Positions 54,005-62,690 of a stretch of DNA of 64,000 nt are shown one piece after another. The stretch is taken from the NCBI RefSeq assembly GCF_050589625.1, contig NZ_JBNGOP010000006.1, forward strand, positions 1-64,000. Reading direction: 5' to 3'. This DNA comes from Pelagihabitans sp947500445. GTDB taxonomy: Bacteria; Bacteroidota; Bacteroidia; Flavobacteriales; Flavobacteriaceae. The notes under the pieces are model-generated. The model saw only the letters and a list, made by a program, of their open reading frames with translations, searched no databases and was not told where the DNA came from. A program made the position numbers and the translations under genes. Each line of letters opens with the position of its first letter. The first letter of the stretch is position 1.

Positions 54005-54698
54005 AAGCGGACGCCCTTACTTGTTCTACTTTTTTGTCCTCAACGATCACACCGTCCTTTAAATGTACGATGCGTTTGCACATTTCGGCAATGTCCTCTT
54101 CGTGCGTTACCACTAAAATAGTATTGCCGTCATCGTTTATTTTTTGGATCAGGTCCATTACCTCATAGGAGGTTTTACTGTCCAATGCCCCTGTAGGCTC
54201 ATCGGCGAGCAATACCTTGGGTTCCGCCGCCATGGCCCTAGCAATGGCCACACGTTGTTTTTGACCGCCCGACAATTCACTGGGCAAATGGGTCGCCCAT
54301 TGTTTTAAGCCCACCCGTTCCAAATAGTTCAACGCTTTTTCCTGTCGCTCCTTACGGTTTACCTTTTGGTAGTACAAGGGCAAGGCCACATTTTCCATGG
54401 CGCTCTTATAGTTGATCAGGTTGAACGATTGAAAAATGAATCCCAAAAATTTGTTCCGATACTGCGCCGCCTTGGTCTCGTTCAGGTTTTCTATGGGCAC
54501 TCCGTCCAACACATAATCCCCACTGTCCGCGGTATCCAGCATACCCAATATGTTTAAAAGGGTGGACTTGCCCGAACCCGAGGATCCCATAATGGCCACC
54601 AGCTCTCCCTCGGCCACCGAAAAATCGATTCCTTTGAGAACGTGAAGGGAATTGCTTCCCATTTTATAGGATTTGTGAAGGTTTTTAATTTCGATCAT
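53997..54698 (-). CDS. MacB/LolD-type ABC transporter ATPase
   Basis: 233 residues from ATG 54698 (MIEIKNLHKSYKMG), the family start; the frame is open to 54740. Walker A GSSGSGKST (38-46), signature LSGGQ (142-146), Walker B LLADEP (163-168) and the H-loop His (VVTHEED) are all intact. It is the only ATPase among the four permease genes and lies centrally, between module 1 (57268, 55969, 54801) and module 2 (52775, 51519, 50356). Confidence 0.95.
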   Translation of the reverse strand: MIEIKNLHKSYKMGSNSLHVLKGIDFSVAEGELVAIMGSSGSGKSTLLNILGMLDTADSGDYVLDGVPIENLNETKAAQYRNKFLGFIFQSFNLINYKSAMENVALPLYYQKVNRKERQEKALNYLERVGLKQWATHLPSELSGGQKQRVAIARAMAAEPKVLLADEPTGALDSKTSYEVMDLIQKINDDGNTILVVTHEEDIAEMCKRIVHLKDGVIVEDKKVEQVRASAYV

Positions 54699-54800
54699 AA
54701 TAGTGTTGATTAACGGTTCACTAAAGCTAGTCGATTCCAAACAACCATAGGACTAACGAGTCCATGATTTGTTACAAAAAATACCGACCAATATTGCTAA

Positions 54801-55919
54801 TTAATTGTTTCCGGCGAATTCTTGCGGTTTGATCTTGTTCCAAACCTTAATTCTGTCGGTTTTTTCGATACCGGACTTCACCTCTACGAATATGCCGTCG
54901 CTGATGCCCAGTTCAATATCCTTACGCTCGAACTTTTGGTCTCCCTGTTCAATTTCTACAAACGGTTTTTTAGAGGTTGAATCGAACTGTACCAAGGCTT
55001 CCTTAATGGCCAGCACGCTATCGGCCTTCGCAAGGATTATGGAGGCGTTTGCGCTCAAGCCCGCTCTAATGAAGGTGGTATCGCTCTTGGTCAAAGTCCC
55101 CTTGATCTCGAATTGTATGGCACCATTTTCCTCGTTCCCCTTTGGGGCAATATAATCGAGTACCGCATCAAAAGTTTGGTTTTCAATGGCCCCTACAGTA
55201 ATTTCCAACGGCAGGTCTTCCTTTATTTTACCTACTTCGGATTCGTCCACCTTACCCTCAAAGATCATCTTCTCCACATCGGCGATGGCCGCAATGGTGG
55301 TTCCTTCATTAAAGTTATTGCTTTCGATGACCTGGTTACCCACCTCTACGGGCACTTCCAGTACCATACCGCTGACCGTGGCACGAATTTGGGTATTGGC
55401 CGCATTTCCATATCCTTTTGCGGTACCAGTTTTTACAATATCATATCTTTTCACTACGGCTCCGTAACGCTGTTTGGCCTGATCAAAAGCTACTTCGGCC
55501 TGCTCCATATCCACTTTTGATATCACCCCTTTTTCAAACAGATTTTTCTGGCGATCCAAATTGCGCTTTTGGTCGTTCAATCCTATTTTGGCCTCATCGA
55601 TCGCATTCCGGGCATCGTTTAAAGCAGTTAAATTCGGAACGACCTTGACCCTGCAAATGAGGTCACCGGACTTTACATAGTCACCCCCTTCTACAAAGAC
55701 CTCTTCGATCACTCCTGAAATATTCGGTTTGATCAACACCTCTTCCAACGGCAGTATGCTACCGGTTGCCACGGTTTTTTTAACGATGTTCTGTTCGGAC
55801 GGGGTTTCGGTCTCATAGACCACGGGGTCCTCGGCATTTTTTTGATAGAGATAGTACATTGCCCCACCAAACGTGAGTACTATAGTGAGTAAGATGATAA
55901 TGGTTACCGTTTTTTTCAT
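54801..55919 (-). CDS. MacA-like periplasmic adaptor 1
   Basis: 372 residues, the same length as adaptor 2. N-terminal anchor (about 4-23; TIIILLTIVLTFGGAMYYL), lipoyl half motifs (VKSGDLICRVKVVPNLTAL; ATVSGMVLEVPVEVGNQVI) around a helical hairpin with coiled coil (DQKRNLDRQKNLFEKGVISK), then beta-barrel and proximal domain. 49 bp behind permease 2 and 102 bp before the ATPase. Confidence 0.92.
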   Translation of the reverse strand: MKKTVTIIILLTIVLTFGGAMYYLYQKNAEDPVVYETETPSEQNIVKKTVATGSILPLEEVLIKPNISGVIEEVFVEGGDYVKSGDLICRVKVVPNLTALNDARNAIDEAKIGLNDQKRNLDRQKNLFEKGVISKVDMEQAEVAFDQAKQRYGAVVKRYDIVKTGTAKGYGNAANTQIRATVSGMVLEVPVEVGNQVIESNNFNEGTTIAAIADVEKMIFEGKVDESEVGKIKEDLPLEITVGAIENQTFDAVLDYIAPKGNEENGAIQFEIKGTLTKSDTTFIRAGLSANASIILAKADSVLAIKEALVQFDSTSKKPFVEIEQGDQKFERKDIELGISDGIFVEVKSGIEKTDRIKVWNKIKPQEFAGNN

Positions 55920-55968
55920 TATTCGATTGTTTGATTGATGTCGTTATTGTTACTGTGTTATTTGTTTT

Positions 55969-57225
55969 TTACTCTGTTCGTAGGGCTTCAATGGGCCTGA
56001 CCCTTATGGCGCTGTTCGCGGGAATAAATCCTGCCAGTAACCCGGACACGATCAAAATGATCAAGGCCACCACTACAACACCCAGGTTCACGTTGGGGTT
56101 CACGAACATGTCCACCGGTCCGTTCATTTCCAAAATGTAATTGATTCCATAGATCAAAAGCGCCCCGAAAACGATTCCGGCCATTCCGGAGATAATGGTC
56201 AGAAATATCGATTCCATTAAAATTTGTTTTTTAATGGACCAAGGCCCTTCACCCAGCGCACGACGGATACCGATTTCCTTTGTACGTTCCTTAACTACGA
56301 TCAACATTATATTGCTCACCCCGATAATTCCCGACAACAATACCAATACTCCCACGAAATACGCTATAAACTCCAGCGCTCCGAAAAGCCTGACCACCCT
56401 ACTGAACTGTTCGAACAGATCGAAATGGCCTATGGCCCGAATATCTTCGGGATGAATGGAATGCCGCTCCTTTAGCACACTGAAAATAGCTTCCTTTATA
56501 CCGGTTATCGGCGTACCGTCGACCGCGGTAATGGCCATCCATCCAACATTGTCGGCCCTATTGAACACCTGGGAGAACGTGGTAAACGGAGTGTAGATGT
56601 CTTTTTGGGCATCGGCGTTACCGTCGGTATTGCTCTTATGATAAGTACCGATGATCATGAAATTGACACCATTTATTTTGATATAACTCCCCAAAACGGT
56701 TTCCCCAAAATCGTACAGGCTCTTGCGAACATCGGTGCCAATGACGGCAACTTTTCGTTTTTCGCGAATATCGGAGTAATTAATGAACCTTCCCGAGGTA
56801 ATATCCATCGGTTGCTGCCTTATGATTTCCGGATAGTCCCCATATATTTGGAACGAACCGCTTTTCATGCCACGGATAACGTTGCCGGCCCCTTGAAACC
56901 CTCCGGACTGGTTTCTTGGAGAAATATACCGTAAGCCTGGCACGCTCCTTTTAATGGCATCCACATCGTCCACCTTAAAGTTGAAATTCCGGTCTTTGGG
57001 CAACCCCTTGTACGCCTTGGTCACGTTTTGGGTCCACATGAACATGGTATTGGTGGCGATATTCCCAAAATCGGCCCGGATACCATTTTCCAGACCTTTG
57101 CCCGCCGCCAATAGAATGATGAGGATAAAGATACCCCAGAAAACTCCGAATGCCGTCAATACCGTTCTGAACCAATTCGCGGTCAGTACCTGTATAATCT
57201 CGTTCCAACGATCTCTATTGAACAT
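55969..57225 (-). CDS. MacB-like ABC transporter permease 2
   Basis: 418 residues. TM1 (TAFGVFWGIFILIILLAAGKG), MacB-PCD (about 55-265), FtsX part with IMLIVVKERTKEIGIRRALGE and the terminal SAIRVRPIEALRTE. Second gene of the operon, 42 bp behind permease 1. Confidence 0.93.
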   Translation of the reverse strand: MFNRDRWNEIIQVLTANWFRTVLTAFGVFWGIFILIILLAAGKGLENGIRADFGNIATNTMFMWTQNVTKAYKGLPKDRNFNFKVDDVDAIKRSVPGLRYISPRNQSGGFQGAGNVIRGMKSGSFQIYGDYPEIIRQQPMDITSGRFINYSDIREKRKVAVIGTDVRKSLYDFGETVLGSYIKINGVNFMIIGTYHKSNTDGNADAQKDIYTPFTTFSQVFNRADNVGWMAITAVDGTPITGIKEAIFSVLKERHSIHPEDIRAIGHFDLFEQFSRVVRLFGALEFIAYFVGVLVLLSGIIGVSNIMLIVVKERTKEIGIRRALGEGPWSIKKQILMESIFLTIISGMAGIVFGALLIYGINYILEMNGPVDMFVNPNVNLGVVVVALIILIVSGLLAGFIPANSAIRVRPIEALRTE

Positions 57226-57267
57226 GCTTGTCTTTTTTTTGTTCGCTATTCCCTTAAGTGTTCAGGG

Positions 57268-58515
57268 TCACTCATCCCGTAACGCTATGATCGGCTGTAT
57301 GCGTGCCGCCCGATACGCCGGAAAAAAACCGGCCAAGGCCCCAGCAAAAATGAGCAAGAACACCGTAATCAGCGCCACATTAAAATCAATGGAGGGGTTC
57401 ACCACATAATCCACCTCCACCATAGGGCCCAATAGTTCTAGGAGTCCCATACTAAAAATGAGTCCCCCAAAACCAAAGACCGCCGTTACAAAAATAGCTT
57501 CGTGTAAAATAAGTCCGATGACCGAAATGGGTTTGGCACCCAACGCCTTTCGTATGCCTATCTCTTTTGTACGTTCCTTTACGATGATCAGCATTACATT
57601 GCTGACCCCTACAATACCTGCGATAATGGTACAAATACCCACGAACCAAAAGAAAATGCGAATACCGCTGCTAAGGTTATGAAAGCGTTGTACATTTTCT
57701 AGGGTATTGAACGTATTGATAGCACTCAAATCGTCCGGGGCCACCATATGGGCCTGCTTTAAATAGGTGGTCATTTCCTCTGTAAAGCGTTCCGATTCGG
57801 CCAGCGATTCCTCAAAAGTTGCCGCGGGTTTTAAGGTAAAGAACATATTGTTCAGGCGGTCCGCCCCGTTGAACACGCCTTGGGCGGTAGAAACGGGCAT
57901 GTAAATCTTTTCTTCCTCCCGATCTCCCCCGACGTCACCATATACCCCTATAATCTGAAAGCTGAGGCCTGAAATCTCCAGGTACTCCCCAATGGGGTTT
58001 TCCATGGAACCCAAAAGTTCCCGGTGTATCTTATTGCTGATCACAACGACCTTTGCCTTTTGTCGCTCGTCGTTAAAATTCAAAAAACGTCCCTGGGACA
58101 TAAAGGCATTTTCCAACTGCTGAAAATCGGGCGAACTGCCCCAAATGGAATAGGAACCTGATTCATTTTTGTACAGTATGGAGGTATTGAAAACACGGTA
58201 CATCGGTGATTTGTACTCCAATTCACCCGCATGGCGTTCCTCTAAAAAGTCGTAATTTTCATCTCGAAGTTGGATGACCCGGCCCGGGTTCAATCCCTTG
58301 TATTCTTTGGTGGTCACTTGTGTCCAGACCCCGATCATATTGCTGGCATCACTGGAGAACTCCTTATCGATACCGTTTTGCATGCCCTGCCCAAAACCGA
58401 GCAAGATTACCAAAATAAAAATACCTGAAGCTACGGAAAGACCAGTGAGAAACGTACGTAATTTATTTTTACGGATAGTATCAAAGATTTCCTGCCACCT
58501 TTCGATGTCGAACAT
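57268..58515 (-). CDS. MacB-like ABC transporter permease 1
   Basis: 415 residues. TM1 (TGLSVASGIFILVILLGFGQG), MacB-PCD, FtsX helices with VMLIIVKERTKEIGIRKALGA, ending RIQPIIALRDE. It is the first gene of the operon: upstream is only a 110-bp AT-rich gap and a family A element, and no ATPase gene precedes it. Confidence 0.93.
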   Translation of the reverse strand: MFDIERWQEIFDTIRKNKLRTFLTGLSVASGIFILVILLGFGQGMQNGIDKEFSSDASNMIGVWTQVTTKEYKGLNPGRVIQLRDENYDFLEERHAGELEYKSPMYRVFNTSILYKNESGSYSIWGSSPDFQQLENAFMSQGRFLNFNDERQKAKVVVISNKIHRELLGSMENPIGEYLEISGLSFQIIGVYGDVGGDREEEKIYMPVSTAQGVFNGADRLNNMFFTLKPAATFEESLAESERFTEEMTTYLKQAHMVAPDDLSAINTFNTLENVQRFHNLSSGIRIFFWFVGICTIIAGIVGVSNVMLIIVKERTKEIGIRKALGAKPISVIGLILHEAIFVTAVFGFGGLIFSMGLLELLGPMVEVDYVVNPSIDFNVALITVFLLIFAGALAGFFPAYRAARIQPIIALRDE

Positions 58516-58626
58516 GTGATTGTTTTTGATTGATGGTACAACGAGGGAAATCGTACGCTAATATGACTAGGCTTCCATTGAAATGTTACAGCAACCACTT
58601 AAAAAAAATGTTAAAATTTCAATATC

Positions 58627-58809
58627 ATCCATTTTAACTTTGAAATGGCGGGTATGGAAATCGAATTATTTTTTAGTTATTCAAAGCACAAAATCTAAGC
58701 ATAGCCCCATTTACAGTTAGATCTCTAGCCAAACTGGAGACAAGCTTTTTAACCAAGAATGGTTAAAAAAGAAACCATTTAATCGTGCTATTTAAAGTTA
58801 AAACGGTAT
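58627..58809. mobile_element. MITE-like element, family A copy 3 (inverted)
   Basis: 183 bp bounded by ATCCATTTTAACTTTGAAAT (58627-58646) and ATTTAAAGTTAAAACGGTAT (58790-58809). The interior, read on the minus strand, carries GGCTATGCTTAGATTTT plus an AACTAAAAAATAATTC segment also present in copy 2. It is about 20 bp longer than the others. Its right end reaches the stop codon of the next gene. Confidence 0.72.
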
Positions 58810-59027
58810 TACCCTTTCATCTTACGATAAACAACGTAAAAAAGACCACCCACCAAAATATAAGGTATGGCCATAAGGTATACTATTCCGTTATTTACAC
58901 CTTCGGCAGCCGACACGTTTCCCTCGCTCTGCAAAACCGCGCGACACATGGCGCATTGGGCTTCGGCCCACTCGGGAAACAACAGCAGTACGATACCGAT
59001 TACCAAAATGCAGCTTTTTTTCATCAT
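58809..59027 (-). CDS. Small CxxC membrane protein of the cox-assembly cluster
   Basis: 72 residues from ATG 59027; a GTG one codon earlier is possible. A signal peptide (about 1-23; LFPEWAEAQ), then C-A-M-C (residues 24-27), a short soluble loop, and a transmembrane helix (about 47-66) with a basic end. The CxxC next to the membrane suggests a metal or redox role; its position in the same operon as SCO and DUF420 points to cytochrome oxidase assembly. No assigned function known to me. 7 bp behind DUF420. Confidence 0.78.
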   Translation of the reverse strand: MMKKSCILVIGIVLLLFPEWAEAQCAMCRAVLQSEGNVSAAEGVNNGIVYLMAIPYILVGGLFYVVYRKMKG

Positions 59028-59034
59028 CACAACC

Positions 59035-59568
59035 TTAATTAACGTAATAGGGAGAAATCATTACATATACCACCACTCCGGTTACTGCCACGTACAACCA
59101 TATGGGAAAGGTGATCCTTGCCAATTTCCGATGCGCCTCATACTGCTCCAAATAGGCCCTTGCATAGGTTTTTAAAACCAAGGGAATGACTACTATGGAC
59201 AACACGATATGGGATATTAAAATAATCAAATAGACATAGCGCAATAGGCCTTCACCTCCATATTTGGTCGATTCGGAGGTCATATGATAACCGATATACA
59301 TCAACAGAAACAACACGGAGAGTACGATACAGGTGGTCATTAACAATCGGTGCAGCTTTTTTTTACCCTGTTTGATGGCCCAAACGGCAATCACCAGAAA
59401 AACCGCTGTCATTCCGTTGATGGTGGCGTAAATGGGCGGTAAAAAGCCCAAGCGCTCTACGTTCGGGATTTTAACATTGAACAACAGGGCCACTACCACA
59501 GGCACTATAATGGACACTATGGTAATGAGCCTGTTAAATTTCTTTTCTTTTGGCGTAACGGTCTGCAT
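59035..59568 (-). CDS. DUF420 family membrane protein
   Basis: 177 residues with five transmembrane segments (about 13-30, 43-62, 73-95, 106-130 and 150-172). Histidines in the helices (KLHRLLMTT, YIGYHMTSES, LISHIVLS) fit DUF420 (CtaM-like), a family associated with cytochrome oxidase assembly and heme or copper handling. Start and stop are back to back with the SCO gene (no gap), so they are translationally coupled. Confidence 0.9.
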   Translation of the reverse strand: MQTVTPKEKKFNRLITIVSIIVPVVVALLFNVKIPNVERLGFLPPIYATINGMTAVFLVIAVWAIKQGKKKLHRLLMTTCIVLSVLFLLMYIGYHMTSESTKYGGEGLLRYVYLIILISHIVLSIVVIPLVLKTYARAYLEQYEAHRKLARITFPIWLYVAVTGVVVYVMISPYYVN

Positions 59569-60297
59569 TTACTCTTCCAATAATTTTTTGATATCCTGTT
59601 TTAAAATCGTGATTTCCTGCTTCTCCCCTTCCTCGTTGACGCCCTCTGCCTCCGATATGGAGCCTTTATAATAGACGATCGGATTTCCATGTTCATCAAC
59701 ACGGGAACGGATGTACCCATTTTTATCGATAAGGGCGAAATAGCCCGAATGTTCGAACCCTCCTGGGGCATCTTCCACTTCAGCGGCATAGATATTGAAC
59801 CCAGAGTTCGCCAATTCGTAGATTTCCTTTGTTTCGCCCGTCATCAAATTCCAATCCATATCCGTAATTCCATAGCGTTCGGCATACTCCTTCAGTACTT
59901 TAGGAGTGTCGTATTCGGGGGTAATGGAAAAGGAAGCGATACCGAAATCGTCGCGATCGGAAAATTCGTTTTGGACCGCCACCAAATTTTTGTTCATGAC
60001 GGGGCAGATGGATGGACAGGTGGTGAAAAAAAACTCGACCACATATACTTTTCCATGGTAGTCCTTATCGGACACTAACAGACTATCTTGATTTAAGAAC
60101 AAAAACGACGGCACCCTACGTTTTTTACCGTTTTGAAGTACGAACGCTAGGGCATCGGCATTTGTTTTTTTATTGATGCGGTCGTTCTCCACCACCGCTC
60201 CCTGCCGTACCCGATCCACTATTTTAGGGATGGCAAAAATACCGAACACCAAAACGACCAAAGAGACCCAAACATAGGTGTACTTACTTTTTTGCAT
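59569..60297 (-). CDS. SCO1/SenC copper chaperone
   Basis: 242 residues with an N-terminal membrane anchor (about 7-25) and a thioredoxin fold facing the periplasm. The copper ligands are all present: C94-P-S-I-C98 in FFFTTCPSICP and H183 in FEHSGYF. SCO proteins load copper into the CuA site of cytochrome c oxidase subunit II. 23 bp behind the SCO-like gene. Confidence 0.95.
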   Translation of the reverse strand: MQKSKYTYVWVSLVVLVFGIFAIPKIVDRVRQGAVVENDRINKKTNADALAFVLQNGKKRRVPSFLFLNQDSLLVSDKDYHGKVYVVEFFFTTCPSICPVMNKNLVAVQNEFSDRDDFGIASFSITPEYDTPKVLKEYAERYGITDMDWNLMTGETKEIYELANSGFNIYAAEVEDAPGGFEHSGYFALIDKNGYIRSRVDEHGNPIVYYKGSISEAEGVNEEGEKQEITILKQDIKKLLEE

Positions 60298-60320
60298 AGT
60301 TGGTGTTTAATGACCGCTAC

Positions 60321-60953
60321 TTATTTACTACGGTCGGCATTATTCTTTTTTAAGGCCAGCCGATATTCGGCCAAAATGATTTTTACGTCGTCCTCCATTT
60401 TGTTGTTCAGTTCCGCTACCGAAGCCGTGTCGAAACCGTACTTTGTCCCTTCATCCTCATCGTCGTCACGCCCGCGAAGGTTTCCATCCTTATCGATAAT
60501 AAAAACATAAGGGGTAGCGCCATCTTTTTCCAACGTCAGATCGGTCTTAAGACCTTCGAACAGCCTTTTGGTCGCTTCCCCATCGGCATACAAGAAATGC
60601 CATTTTTGGGTATCGGTAAAGGTACCTATGGACGCTTTCATTTCTTCCACCTTATCTTCAGTTCCCTCGCCGACCACCATTACAAATTGGAAGTCGGTGA
60701 ACTCGTAAAACCGCTTGTATATTTTTTGATTGAGGTTAAAAACGTTTGCCTGTTTGGAAAGGACATCGTTACCTAAAAAGCCCAAGACCGTAATTTTACC
60801 CTTAAAGGTAGTCTCCTTGTCCAGCGTAGCGATATCGATAACATTTTCGGTAAGTGCGGGCAACTTTCCAAAGTTGGTGGTACCCGATAAAAAGAAGAGA
60901 TACGCGACTATTGGAAGTACAAATAGGGTAATCAGGACCAAGTTCTTCTTCAT
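60321..60953 (-). CDS. SCO-like thioredoxin-fold protein lacking CxxxC
   Basis: 210 residues from ATG 60953 (MKKNLVLITL), an N-terminal anchor (about 4-24). The body follows the SCO layout (KITVLGFLGNDVLSKQANVFNLNQKIYKRF, DTQKWHFLYADGEATKRLFEG, PYVFIIDKDGNLRGR) but has no cysteine where SCO has CxxxC and no FEHSG histidine. It probably does not bind copper the same way, and may be structural or regulatory. First gene of the assembly operon; a promoter-like element lies at 60970-60998. Confidence 0.75.
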   Translation of the reverse strand: MKKNLVLITLFVLPIVAYLFFLSGTTNFGKLPALTENVIDIATLDKETTFKGKITVLGFLGNDVLSKQANVFNLNQKIYKRFYEFTDFQFVMVVGEGTEDKVEEMKASIGTFTDTQKWHFLYADGEATKRLFEGLKTDLTLEKDGATPYVFIIDKDGNLRGRDDDEDEGTKYGFDTASVAELNNKMEDDVKIILAEYRLALKKNNADRSK

Positions 60954-60969
60954 GGCATCAAATTCTAAA

Positions 60970-60998
60970 CAAAAATACGACACAAAAGGGAAAACAAG
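60970..60998 (-). promoter_or_regulatory. Promoter for the oxidase-assembly operon
   Basis: Read on the minus strand: CTTG (60998-60995), 17 bp, TATTTTTG (60977-60970), matching TAnnTTTG. It lies 16 bp before the start of the SCO-like gene. Confidence 0.55.
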
Positions 60999-61124
60999 CT
61001 ATTGAAAAGTCTTAACATTATCCCAACAACATTAGCATTTTTTAGGTAATGGCCATGGTCACCCCAAGGCTATAAACTCCATATACAAACCTGTGCTCTG
61101 ACAGGAAATCCTCGTCAAGGGCAT

Positions 61125-61153
61125 AAAAAAAGGGCAACCTATCGGCCGCCCTT
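61125..61153 (-). terminator. Rho-independent terminator after cox4
   Basis: On the minus strand AAGGGC (61153-61148) pairs with GCCCTT (61135-61130) and a T run (61131-61125) follows, 25 bp behind the cox4 stop. It separates the structural cox genes from the assembly operon. Confidence 0.8.
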
Positions 61154-61177
61154 CATATATTGAGAAATCGGTTCTTT

Positions 61178-61561
61178 TTAGAAGTTCCATTTAACAAAAC
61201 CGTCCTTGTACACATTGTATACATAATCCGCTTCGAACAGTAGTATGAACACCAAGTAGGCTACCAAAAATATGGGGGTCCAAACAATGGCCCTGCGCAA
61301 GCTTGTTTTTTCATCGCGCAAGTGCATAAAATCCCAAGCGATATAATAGGCCTTCACCAATGTTAGAATGATGAATATCCAGTTCAACAATTTCATTCCA
61401 AGAAAACTATTTCCAGTGAGCACTGCAGGCTTCGCAATACCCAAAGCCACTTCAATAGCGGTCACTACGGATAAAAACACCAATACTCCCCAAATTTTTG
61501 AGGTATTGGATTTGAACTTTAACAATCCCCTGAAAATTTCTAATTTATGTTCGTGTGCCAT
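61178..61561 (-). CDS. Cytochrome c oxidase subunit IV family protein
   Basis: 127 residues with three transmembrane segments (about 20-42, 53-73 and 88-110), typical of bacterial subunit IV (prokaryotic COX4). A short accessory subunit in the oxidase membrane complex. It lies 60 bp behind the larger cox3 gene and ends the structural operon. Confidence 0.9.
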   Translation of the reverse strand: MAHEHKLEIFRGLLKFKSNTSKIWGVLVFLSVVTAIEVALGIAKPAVLTGNSFLGMKLLNWIFIILTLVKAYYIAWDFMHLRDEKTSLRRAIVWTPIFLVAYLVFILLFEADYVYNVYKDGFVKWNF

Positions 61562-61621
61562 TTTTAAATATCGTTACTATTCTGCTTTATTACTATTTAA
61601 GACCAGCGCTTACCAAACTGT

Positions 61622-62596
61622 TTATACCAAGTAGAAGAAAGTAAATACAAATACCCAAACCAAATCTACAAAGTGCCAGTAAAGCCCAACTTTCTCCACC
61701 ATTTCATAATGTCCGCGTCTTTCGTAGGTGCCGAGGATTACGTTAAAGAAAATGATGATATTGATTACGACTCCGGAGAAAACGTGAAAGCCGTGAAAGC
61801 CTGTGATAAAGAAAAAGAAATCGGCAAACAAGCGGCTACCGTATTCGTTACGGACCAAGTTCGCTCCTTCTACGACCAAAACCCCGTCCTTTAATTTTTC
61901 AAGTGAGGCGGCATGGTCCAATACCGTTTTCTCTCCCTCCTCATTGATCTGCTCGGTTCGGATGACAACATCGGAATTCACCTTTAGCCCCGCCATAACT
62001 TCGTTGACGGTGTAGCTGGGCAAAAACCCCTCATCGTAAAACCAAACCCCGTTCTTACGCTGATGTCCCGTTCGTTCGCTAGGTAAGGTTTTTGCAAACT
62101 CCGATAAGGCTACGCGCTCCCCGGTATCCGCATTAACAAATTGTAAAATCCTACCTCCTTTGGTTTCTACCGCACCATAATCCCCTTTGATAAAGGTCGC
62201 CCATTCCCAAGCTTGTGAACCTACGAATATCGCCCCTCCGATTATAGTCAGGAACATGTACCAGATAACGGCATTCTTTTTATTGTTATGGCCCGCATCC
62301 ACGGCAAGCACCATGGTAACGGAGGACATAATAAGAATAAAGGTCATGAACGCCACGTAGTACATGGGGAAATTACCGTGAAAGAACGGCACGTGGGTAA
62401 ACACCTCGTCGGCAATGGGCCAGGTCTCGATAAACTTGAACCGCGAAAAACCGTACGCCGCCAAAAAACCCGAAAACGTCAAGGCATCCGACACCAAAAA
62501 GAACCACATCATTAACTTGCCGTAACTGGCACCTAAGGGTTTGTTTCCACCTCCCCAAACATTTTCTTCCGAAGCTGATGTTACCGTAGAATCCAT
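61622..62596 (-). CDS. Cytochrome c oxidase subunit III, long form
   Basis: 324 residues. Seven helices of the subunit III fold, with the hallmarks WFFLVSDALTFSGFLAAYG at the start, VGSQAWEWATF, and FITGFHGFHVFSGVVIN and YWHFVDLVWVFVFTFFYLV at the end. Between helices lies an extra soluble region of about 100 residues (about 138-240), predicted outside the membrane. The subunit stabilises the binuclear centre and supports proton uptake. Promoter at 62625-62654. Confidence 0.94.
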   Translation of the reverse strand: MDSTVTSASEENVWGGGNKPLGASYGKLMMWFFLVSDALTFSGFLAAYGFSRFKFIETWPIADEVFTHVPFFHGNFPMYYVAFMTFILIMSSVTMVLAVDAGHNNKKNAVIWYMFLTIIGGAIFVGSQAWEWATFIKGDYGAVETKGGRILQFVNADTGERVALSEFAKTLPSERTGHQRKNGVWFYDEGFLPSYTVNEVMAGLKVNSDVVIRTEQINEEGEKTVLDHAASLEKLKDGVLVVEGANLVRNEYGSRLFADFFFFITGFHGFHVFSGVVINIIIFFNVILGTYERRGHYEMVEKVGLYWHFVDLVWVFVFTFFYLV

Positions 62597-62624
62597 ATAT
62601 TATAAAAAAGGGTTAAAGTTTGTG

Positions 62625-62654
62625 CAAAAATACATTTTTTTCGTGCAATCGAAA
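62625..62654 (-). promoter_or_regulatory. Promoter upstream of the long cox3
   Basis: On the minus strand TTTC (62654-62651), 18 bp, TATTTTTG (62632-62625). It matches TAnnTTTG with near-consensus -33 spacing, 29 bp before the cox3 start, so cox3-cox4 can be transcribed independently of the ctaB genes. Confidence 0.55.
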
Positions 62655-62690
62655 GCCATTACATACCAAAACAGGCTTTCTTCTTAATTA

